Source: JANPII01 sp031424915
GTDB lineage: Bacteria; Pseudomonadota; Alphaproteobacteria; Rickettsiales; Midichloriaceae
Direction: 5' to 3'
DNA length: 7,169 nucleotides
Assembly: GCA_031424915.1 (NCBI GenBank)
Contig: JANPII010000113.1
Span: 1 to 7,169 of the forward strand
A program made the position numbers and the translations under genes. The notes under the pieces are model-generated. The model worked only from the letters and a program-made list of their open reading frames with translations, was not told where the DNA came from and searched no databases. This document shows, piece by piece, positions 1-5,521 of this stretch (within the stretch, counting starts at the first letter, position 1; every line of letters begins with the position of its first letter).

Positions 1-1719
1 GATACCAGCTCTAATAATACAGCCTTTGTACAGCTTGTTGATAGTTTATTGCCTGTTGGTATTATAGGATTAGTAGTTGTGGGGTTACTTGCAGTGATTA
101 TGTCTACGGCTGATTCTTGGCTAAATACTGCCAGTGTTTTATGTGCACACGACATTGCCAAAAAAATCTGGCCCGAAATGGAGCAAAAAACTGAGGTAAT
201 GATTGCGCGTTATGCCACATTAGTTATTGGCGTTTTTTCGGCTGCTTTGGCATTAAATGCAAATAGCATACTGCAGATAATATGGTCTATTTCTAACTTT
301 TATATCCCTGTTGTGTTCATACCCTTAGCATCAGGATTCCTAGGTTTTCGTAGCAATTCCAATTCATTCATAGCAGCTGTTGTCTGTGCTTTGCTATGTA
401 CTTTATTGGGGGCATATCTTCAAGGCATGTTTGATTTAGTAAGCTTGACTCTTGGTCTAATAGGCAGCGCCATTGGCCTATTTGGTATGCACTACATACA
501 GATATGGACTGGGGTGTTGGAGCGGCGTGTTGTGCCTAGAGTGGAGGAGAGTAAGCCATCTATGTTACAGCGCGTAAAGACTAGCATCGATGCAATAAAG
601 AAACTACGTCCTAGAGATATTATCATCGCTGCCAACAGAGCAGTAATCAAGGATCCTCCTAGATATTATGTATTCGGAGCTTTAGGCCTAGTCTACTGCC
701 TATACCCCTTGTTGTTACTCGTAGCAGCAGGAGATATTAGAATCAATAGCTCCTATTCCTTAGAACTAACCTTACGTCTAATAGGAGTATTTGGCTGTGC
801 CTTACTTTGCTTTTATGATCTATGCTCTGAGAATATTAAAAACAACTATCTCCCTACCTATTGGTATATCTTACTAATATGGTGTTTGCCTATGCTTGCA
901 AGCTATAGCTTAATCTTAAGGTATAATGACTTCATGTGGGTGATGCATGCTTCAATGGCAGTGCTTATGCTTGCAGCATTTGCTAATTACAGTGCTTTCC
1001 TTTGGTTAATGCTAGGAGGTATAGTATTAGGTACTGGTATTGCACTGTTACAACTTTATGATGCCTACCCAGTAACTGTTCCTATTGCAGATCAACTAGG
1101 CCATACCACTGTAGTATTATTATATCTACCTTTGGCCTGTGTAGTTGCCAAAGAAATAGCAGGTCGTTTAATGGAAGCATTTCGCCTAGCAACAGTTGAT
1201 AGGCTAACAGGGCTTTATAACAGACGTTATTTAGATATGAACCTTGCAAACATAATAGAGGATGCGCATATGTCATCACAGCCCCTATCTATTATGATGC
1301 TTGATATGGATCATTTTGGTGATGTTAATAAGAAGTATGATCATCAAGCAGGAGATATGGTATTACAAGAACTAGGTCATAGATTAAAGAACAGTATTTG
1401 GCCTGTTGATATATGTGCACGCTATGGAGGGGAAGAATTTATTATAGTTTTGCGTGGTACTAAGTTAGAAGAAGCAAGCCAAACTGCTGAGAGGTTACGT
1501 AAGATAGTAGAGGCTATGCCGTTTCGTATAACACATGGTAGTGTAGATTGCACAGCAAGTATAGGTGTTGCGAGCCTAACGCCTGAAGAGAGCAAGGAAT
1601 CTGTGCTGAGTCGAGTTGATACTGCGTTACGAGCTGCAAAGGGCAGTAAGGAATATGCAGGACGTAATAGGGTAGTAACCTCTACCAACAAAGGCAAACT
1701 CATGTTGGTGTCGGCGTAG
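1..1719 (+). CDS. SSS-family transporter / 6-TM sensor / GGDEF fusion protein, 5'-partial
   Basis: The frame is open from base 1, so the start lies upstream; 572 residues are visible. Visible residues 18-172 match the C-terminal helices of a sodium:solute symporter (SLC5, PutP-like): a helix with the GLLAVIMSTADS signature, whose Ser35-Thr36 align with the Na+-site Ser/Thr of PutP, then about four more helices. A basic linker (about 173-217) follows, then about six helices (220-390) whose pattern (E-L-LR near the start, then NYLP-Y-W and CLP) resembles the CqsS/LqsS sensor region; this second match is from memory and tentative. The C-terminus (about 398-565) is a GGDEF domain opening with DRLTGLYNRRY, with DMDHF (D419, D421) and GGEEF (476-480). 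It most resembles PleD among GGDEF proteins. The likely role is a membrane receptor that couples ligand or solute sensing to c-di-GMP. The catalytic domain carries several deviations described in the findings, so activity is uncertain. The gene converges on the 65-residue ORF with only 11 bases between the stops; two TAG stops occur in tandem. Confidence 0.85.
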   Translation, partial: DTSSNNTAFVQLVDSLLPVGIIGLVVVGLLAVIMSTADSWLNTASVLCAHDIAKKIWPEMEQKTEVMIARYATLVIGVFSAALALNANSILQIIWSISNFYIPVVFIPLASGFLGFRSNSNSFIAAVVCALLCTLLGAYLQGMFDLVSLTLGLIGSAIGLFGMHYIQIWTGVLERRVVPRVEESKPSMLQRVKTSIDAIKKLRPRDIIIAANRAVIKDPPRYYVFGALGLVYCLYPLLLLVAAGDIRINSSYSLELTLRLIGVFGCALLCFYDLCSENIKNNYLPTYWYILLIWCLPMLASYSLILRYNDFMWVMHASMAVLMLAAFANYSAFLWLMLGGIVLGTGIALLQLYDAYPVTVPIADQLGHTTVVLLYLPLACVVAKEIAGRLMEAFRLATVDRLTGLYNRRYLDMNLANIIEDAHMSSQPLSIMMLDMDHFGDVNKKYDHQAGDMVLQELGHRLKNSIWPVDICARYGGEEFIIVLRGTKLEEASQTAERLRKIVEAMPFRITHGSVDCTASIGVASLTPEESKESVLSRVDTALRAAKGSKEYAGRNRVVTSTNKGKLMLVSA

Positions 1720-1730
1720 TAGAATCAATC

Positions 1731-1928
1731 CTACCGTTTAATATTACGTAGTAGCGATGAAATTAGCCCAGGTATATCTCGCAGCTGTTCAATCAGCATA
1801 CGTACACCCATTTCTGCAAAAGACTGCAGCTTATATATCACCGCATCTGGATCTGCTATAACTGCAAGACCAGTTAGGCATATTAGGAACGTCATCATAC
1901 TGGAAATAAGATCACGTAGCCCTAACAT
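1731..1928 (-). CDS. Small single-helix membrane protein (65 aa), coupled to the ialB-like gene
   Basis: I do not recognise this protein. It has 65 residues: a short N-terminus, one hydrophobic helix (about residues 8-27, LISSMMTFLICLTGLAVIAD), then an amphipathic segment rich in Leu/Ile with scattered charges, ending in a basic tail (LLRNIKR). Evidence that it is real: the ATG begins one base after the TAA of the upstream ialB-like gene, and AAGGA stands five bases before the ATG, inside the last codons of that gene. This arrangement suggests translational coupling and cotranscription. It may be a small inner-membrane protein working with the IalB-like periplasmic protein, but that is only inference from position. 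No paralogue is visible in the window. Confidence 0.6.
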   Translation of the reverse strand: MLGLRDLISSMMTFLICLTGLAVIADPDAVIYKLQSFAEMGVRMLIEQLRDIPGLISSLLRNIKR

Positions 1929-1929
1929 A

Positions 1930-2433
1930 TTAGTCCTTACAGTTTTGGTGCATATAATCCAAGGCCGCTCGCAGACCAGATATAGTGTATATATCTACCG
2001 CCACTCGATCATACTTACTATAGCTACGTATAGAAAAATTACCTTTTGATCCCATAATATGGTTGAAGATAGACACATCTGATATATCGCTGTAAGTAAT
2101 TGCATGCCCCTGCCTTTCTACTTTAAGTGCAAAATCTTTATCCTGGACGGATAAAATTGGCGGTTGGGTATGATCTAGAGTAAAACCCGGATAGGTGCTT
2201 AAAGTATAAGTGCTTCCTTCCATTGTAACTGCAACAAATGGCAGATTGCGCACTCCATGGAATGCTTTGGTACGGTAGGGTTTAGATAGCGCATGGCACA
2301 GTTTTTTTCCTTGCTGATCTTCTTCAACATATACCTCCCAATCCCCAAATGCTTTCATATGCTTTAACTCCTCAGCTATTGCTGGGAAAGAGACCATAAG
2401 TACTAATGTTCCTAATGTAATGTATTTTTTCAT
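1930..2433 (-). CDS. Invasion-associated locus B (IalB) family periplasmic protein
   Basis: The protein has 167 residues. It starts with a classical Sec signal peptide (MKKYITLGTLVLMVSFPAIA, cleavage after Ala20). The mature part opens with the family hallmark FGDWEVYVEE (residues 29-38), followed by a cysteine (C46), a PFVAV strand, YPGFTLD, and a C-terminal ISGLRAALDYM helix ending at C165. The two cysteines, spaced across the whole domain, could form one disulfide. IalB proteins are small exported beta-rich proteins of alphaproteobacteria; the founding member in Bartonella affects erythrocyte invasion, but most homologues have no proven role. The frame is open a further 63 bases upstream (to 2496). 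I chose the Met at 2433 because it places the signal peptide at the N-terminus. The ribosome site is weak: AGAG two bases, or AGG ten bases, before the ATG. It forms a two-gene unit with the 65-residue ORF. Confidence 0.78.
   Translation of the reverse strand: MKKYITLGTLVLMVSFPAIAEELKHMKAFGDWEVYVEEDQQGKKLCHALSKPYRTKAFHGVRNLPFVAVTMEGSTYTLSTYPGFTLDHTQPPILSVQDKDFALKVERQGHAITYSDISDVSIFNHIMGSKGNFSIRSYSKYDRVAVDIYTISGLRAALDYMHQNCKD
1934..1938 (-). promoter_or_regulatory. Shine-Dalgarno for the 65-aa ORF
   Basis: On the minus strand the sequence reads AAGGA, then CTAAT, then ATG: a good Shine-Dalgarno with a five-base spacer. It lies inside the final codons of the ialB-like gene. It is the main sequence evidence that the small downstream ORF is translated. 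Confidence 0.65.
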
Positions 2434-2539
2434 TGCTCTATAACCTAATTCAAGAGTACAATCCCTATCAACTAAGACCCCCTGTCTTGGTACCACAGGC
2501 AGTACGTATCTACTTGATATATAGTATAAAGGTTACATA
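2434..2539. promoter_or_regulatory. Divergent intergenic region between the ialB-like gene and dacA
   Basis: This 106-bp spacer must carry promoters for both divergent transcription units. An inverted repeat CCTGT...ACAGG (2481-2485 and 2495-2499, loop of nine) encloses a GGTACC palindrome and sits mid-spacer, where an operator could act on both sides. An AT-rich run (about 2515-2530) resembles a -10 element but lies too close to the dacA ribosome site. I could not define a -35/-10 pair with confidence for either gene. Confidence 0.4.
2528..2532 (+). promoter_or_regulatory. Shine-Dalgarno of dacA
   Basis: AAAGG stands seven bases before the ATG at 2540. It supports this start, which also places the signal peptide correctly at the N-terminus. 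Confidence 0.6.
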
Positions 2540-3685
2540 ATGATTGCGCAAACACAAAACATCATTTTCTCAACTTCCCTTACTAAGGTTATGGCATTAC
2601 TATGCTGCCTAGTAATAGCTGGTACTCAAAAGGCTCTTGCTTATACCACCGAAGCAGAGTTTGCTATACTTCAAGACTATACCACTGGTACTGTACTATA
2701 TGAAAAAAAGGCCGACGAACGGCTTGTGCCCTCATCTATGACTAAGCTTATGACTTTGTATCTTGTCTTCAAAGAGTTGCAAGAAGGAAAAACCAAACTC
2801 ACAGACATGATAAATATCAGTGAGCAGGCTTGGCGTACAGGAGGCTCCAAAATGTTTGTGCCTTTAGGGCAGCAAGTCCCATTGGAAGACCTTATTTATG
2901 GCATAGCGGTACAATCTGGCAATGATGCATGTGTGGCTATTGCTGAAGGGTTGGGAGGTAATGAAGCAGCATTTGCTGAGCAGATGAACCACATTGCTGC
3001 ACAAATTGGCATGACTGGCTCACACTTTACTAATTCTAGTGGCTTGCCAGACGATAATCACTATTCTACAGCACACGACTTAGCGTTACTGGCCTCTAGA
3101 TTATTGCAGGATTTTCCTCAGCAGTATCATTATTTTACTGCACCAGAATATACATACAATGCTATAAAGCAGCAGAATCGTAATTTGTTGCTTGGTATTG
3201 GCGGGGTAGATGGCCTTAAAACTGGACACACTGAAGCTGGTGGTTATGGCATTGTGATCAGCGCTCAGCGTAATGGCCAGCGCCTTATTGGAGTGATTAA
3301 TGGCTTAAGAAATGAGTCCGCTCGTAAACGTGAAGCAGAAAACCTGTTGAATTATGGCTTTGGCAACTTTACTTATAAGCAGCTTTATAAGGCCAAAGAG
3401 GTAATTACTACCCTACCAATAATGTATGGAACAAGCTCACAAGTGCCTTTGGCAGCTCAACAAGATGTAGCGGTAGTTCTTTCAAAGATAGACAATAAGT
3501 TCAGCACTAAAATACGGTATAGTAGCCCTATCTTTGCCCCTATCAAAGCCGGAGAAAAGTTAGCGGAATTAGTTATAAAGCATAATGATCAAGAAATAAC
3601 TGTACCATTGGTAGCAGCGCAAGATGTGCCCGAGACAACATTTTTGGGGCGTATCTGGCAAAACATAAAATATTATGCTAGCTAG
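2540..3685 (+). CDS. dacA: D-alanyl-D-alanine carboxypeptidase (PBP5/6 type, peptidase family S11)
   Basis: The protein has 381 residues, close to the usual length of DacA-type enzymes. It has an N-terminal signal peptide (hydrophobic about 15-29, likely cleavage after KALA at residue 34). The S11 catalytic domain carries all three penicillin-binding motifs: SMTK at 66-69 with nucleophile Ser66, SGN at 126-128, and KTG at 227-229 in the context GLKTGHTEAGGYG. A beta-rich PBP5 C-terminal domain follows (about 285-370), and the end (FLGRIWQNIKYYAS) looks like the amphipathic helix that tethers PBP5 to the outer face of the inner membrane. It removes the terminal D-Ala from peptidoglycan pentapeptides, limiting cross-linking. 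Its presence implies that the organism makes at least some peptidoglycan. The paralogue assignment (dacA, dacC or dacF) cannot be settled from sequence alone. It is transcribed alone, divergent from the ialB-like gene and convergent with the hydrolase. Confidence 0.93.
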   Translation: MIAQTQNIIFSTSLTKVMALLCCLVIAGTQKALAYTTEAEFAILQDYTTGTVLYEKKADERLVPSSMTKLMTLYLVFKELQEGKTKLTDMINISEQAWRTGGSKMFVPLGQQVPLEDLIYGIAVQSGNDACVAIAEGLGGNEAAFAEQMNHIAAQIGMTGSHFTNSSGLPDDNHYSTAHDLALLASRLLQDFPQQYHYFTAPEYTYNAIKQQNRNLLLGIGGVDGLKTGHTEAGGYGIVISAQRNGQRLIGVINGLRNESARKREAENLLNYGFGNFTYKQLYKAKEVITTLPIMYGTSSQVPLAAQQDVAVVLSKIDNKFSTKIRYSSPIFAPIKAGEKLAELVIKHNDQEITVPLVAAQDVPETTFLGRIWQNIKYYAS

Positions 3686-3746
3686 TAGGGCAAAAGCCTA
3701 TAAGGAACAAGGATAATATTACGGGCGTTACTATAAAATACTCTCC

Positions 3747-5348
3747 CTAAAACTTGGAGCGTGCTTCGGAGGTGCTGGCCGAGATGATATCCGCAGACAA
3801 TAGTGTGAGGATAATCAGCGCTGGGATTGCGGTTTCTAGCAAAAACGGCAGGTTCAACGACGTGAAGGTGTGGATGGACAGGGCGGCATCGTGCAACACT
3901 GTATTCTCGACCAGCTGCAAGACGTTGATGCCTGAAAGGTAGGAGGCTCCGGCCAATGTGCCAGCGCTCAGCCCTCCAGACAATACGCTGGTGACCACAG
4001 CTTCTCCTATAACTGAGGTGGAGCTGTATTTCAACTCCTGTTCCCCCTGAACACTCTTTTCCTTCTTCGTATCCTTCGTGATAATATTATTGCGCTGCCA
4101 AACCTGAACGAAGGTACCGAGCAGGGAGCTGGCGATGGCCGTACTGCAGACCAGGCCATAGGCGGCGTTGATATCGATCATCGCGTATTGCAAGTGCAGG
4201 ATCATGCCGGTCGCGAGCCCCGCGAATGTCACCGCATATTGCACTACTTCAGCTGCTTTGAAGACGTTGGGGTTGTACCGTAATAACCTCTCTGACACTT
4301 CACTCTTGTAAGAGTCGTTAATGAGCTCCGCTATAGCTTGAACAGCGGTTTTTTCGCCGCACAACTCCATCTCCTGTAATCCAGTGCTGTGTGTATAACC
4401 TGGTCTATACTTTCCTTCCCTAGTAATATATTGTTGTAGTTTAGCTTGTATCCTAATATGAGTTTGCCCAGCTGGTGGTAATGCAGCGGCTAACGAAGCT
4501 TCACGCTTTATCTTCTCATCTTCATCAGAGGATATTAGCATTTTACGATCCTTCGGCAAAAACGCGTAATCTTCCGCGACGTCGAAATTATAACCCGTAA
4601 GCCACAATAGACCGCTAATAACTGGCTTTAATATAACAGAGCTATAAGAAACCGCATAATCAGTAGTGGAAGCGAAAGAGCGGTCATTGATCAAGAAGGT
4701 ATCAAATTTTTTCTTAGTTTCATCCTTCACGTATAGGGTTTTTTCATATAAGCGCCTAGCGGCTTTGGTCGCCACCGCTCCCCCGAGGCTATGTCCGTGC
4801 AATACTATCTTGGCCTGAGGATAGCGCGCTTGCATTAACTCTACAAATTCAACTGCATCATCGACCAAATCATCGGGGGTGAAGTTTAAACCCTTGTATT
4901 TTGCCCTACTCCCTCCAGATGGGCGATAATCAACGTATAATTCTAGCGCATCTGCTAATAAGGCGGTGCTTGCCTTGGAACGATCAGGATCTGGAACTGA
5001 GGCGATATTGTCTGGGTAGCTATTTTCGGACTGTCCATCTACAGTAGAATTATTCATTAGAAAATGGATCACGAGTGTTTTCGCTTCACTTTTACACTCC
5101 GCTTTAATGTTCTGATCCTCAACCCTCACAATCTCCTCAGGGCTTAATAGGGCTCTATTAATTTGTCCATAGCTGCCAAATTCATAGGACAAAACAGTGC
5201 CATTTTGCAGTGTAGCCTTACGATTTGGCTCTCCTTTCTTTAGCTGAGAAGGCAACACTGCCAGCCCCAGCAGCCTCCCCACCGTTTGGTTGAGCAGGAT
5301 CCGCAGGGGGTAAAGCCCATAACGCAGTATCTCCCTCGATAGAATCAA
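3747..5348 (-). CDS. Alpha/beta hydrolase (GHSLGG lipase-like) with membrane-embedded C-terminal domain
   Basis: The protein has 533 residues. An N-terminal stretch of about 35 residues is amphipathic to hydrophobic and is not a clear Sec signal. Residues about 90-330 form an alpha/beta hydrolase fold of the ABHD/Bem46 kind: VDYRPSGGS (139-147), a long helix, then KIVLHGHSLGG with nucleophile Ser187, the LINDRSFAS segment (219-227), and SSDEDEKI, where Asp277 is the likely acid. His320 (YTHSTG) or His297 is the likely catalytic base. Residues about 366-522 hold about four hydrophobic segments with a charged loop (424-440), so the C-terminal third probably inserts in a membrane. Substrate is unknown; an acylglycerol or phospholipid ester is plausible. 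Similar long hydrolases occur in Legionella and other intracellular bacteria, some as secreted effectors, so an effector role is possible but unproven. Base composition is uneven along the gene. The TTG start at 5348 is supported by GGAGGGG four bases upstream and a promoter beyond it. Confidence 0.8.
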   Translation of the reverse strand: MILSREILRYGLYPLRILLNQTVGRLLGLAVLPSQLKKGEPNRKATLQNGTVLSYEFGSYGQINRALLSPEEIVRVEDQNIKAECKSEAKTLVIHFLMNNSTVDGQSENSYPDNIASVPDPDRSKASTALLADALELYVDYRPSGGSRAKYKGLNFTPDDLVDDAVEFVELMQARYPQAKIVLHGHSLGGAVATKAARRLYEKTLYVKDETKKKFDTFLINDRSFASTTDYAVSYSSVILKPVISGLLWLTGYNFDVAEDYAFLPKDRKMLISSDEDEKIKREASLAAALPPAGQTHIRIQAKLQQYITREGKYRPGYTHSTGLQEMELCGEKTAVQAIAELINDSYKSEVSERLLRYNPNVFKAAEVVQYAVTFAGLATGMILHLQYAMIDINAAYGLVCSTAIASSLLGTFVQVWQRNNIITKDTKKEKSVQGEQELKYSSTSVIGEAVVTSVLSGGLSAGTLAGASYLSGINVLQLVENTVLHDAALSIHTFTSLNLPFLLETAIPALIILTLLSADIISASTSEARSKF

Positions 5349-5352
5349 AATT

Positions 5353-5359
5353 CCCCTCC
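5353..5359 (-). promoter_or_regulatory. Strong Shine-Dalgarno that fixes the TTG start of the hydrolase
   Basis: On the minus strand GGAGGGG is followed by AATT and then TTG. This is the best ribosome site in the window and selects the TTG as start. The nearby ATG (5360-5362) is out of frame and overlaps the Shine-Dalgarno, so it is not the start. Confidence 0.7.
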
Positions 5360-5387
5360 ATATTAGCCTAACGCCCTACTATCTAGT

Positions 5388-5416
5388 ATTATCTAATATT
5401 TTGCCCATAAAATCAA
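5388..5416 (-). promoter_or_regulatory. Sigma70-type promoter of the hydrolase gene
   Basis: On the minus strand TTGATT (5416-5411, -35) is separated by exactly 17 bases from GATAAT (5393-5388, -10). The match is four of six and five of six to consensus. Transcription would begin near 5381, leaving a leader of about 33 bases that carries the strong Shine-Dalgarno. A short palindrome, TATTA-TC-TAATA (5387-5398), overlaps the -10 and could bind a repressor; that last point is speculative. A separate promoter implies the hydrolase is not simply read through from sdhA. Confidence 0.6.
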
Positions 5417-5484
5417 CGTTTGTATTGACTTGGCTCTAACAGACGCCATTGACCGAACGCTTACCAGGATAACCTACCATCCTA

Positions 5485-5517
5485 AGCCTAGGCTAGATAT
5501 AAGATACTTGCAGCAAG
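5485..5517. repeat. Two short palindromes just downstream of sdhA
   Basis: AGCCTAGGCT (5485-5494) is a perfect 10-base palindrome and CTTGC-A-GCAAG (5507-5517) is a perfect 5+1+5 inverted repeat. They lie within 40 bases after the sdhA stop, where a transcript end or processing signal would be expected. Neither has a usable hairpin loop with a following T-run on the minus strand, so I do not call a rho-independent terminator. The remainder of the 173-bp gap (5349-5521) holds only the hydrolase promoter and leader. Confidence 0.3.
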
Positions 5518-5521
5518 AGCT

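Noticed and set aside
49..51. TTG as the start codon of the first gene
   Set aside because: The frame is open to base 1 and the preceding codons belong to the symporter region; a start here would begin at the edge of a membrane helix. The gene is simply cut by the window.
1082..1279. Minus-strand ORF of 65 codons
   Set aside because: It lies antisense within the sensor/GGDEF coding region, with no recognisable protein features; a shadow ORF.
1422..1703. Minus-strand ORF of 93 codons
   Set aside because: It is antisense to the conserved GGDEF core including GGEEF; composition is that of a shadow frame.
2434..2496. N-terminal extension of the IalB-like protein
   Set aside because: The added 21 residues are polar and would bury the signal peptide, so the Met at 2433 is preferred.
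2520..2525. TATAGT as the dacA -10 element
   Set aside because: Transcription would then begin at or beyond the AAAGG ribosome site, and no -35 stands at proper distance.
3686..3700. Hairpin TAGGGC-AAAA-GCCTA as a terminator after dacA
   Set aside because: The stem has only five pairs with a bulge and no T-run on either strand; too weak to call.
3754..3942. Plus-strand ORF of 62 codons
   Set aside because: It is fully antisense to the membrane domain of the hydrolase, with no Shine-Dalgarno or recognisable domain.
5360..5362. ATG as the hydrolase start
   Set aside because: It is out of frame with the hydrolase, overlaps the Shine-Dalgarno, and its frame soon meets a stop.
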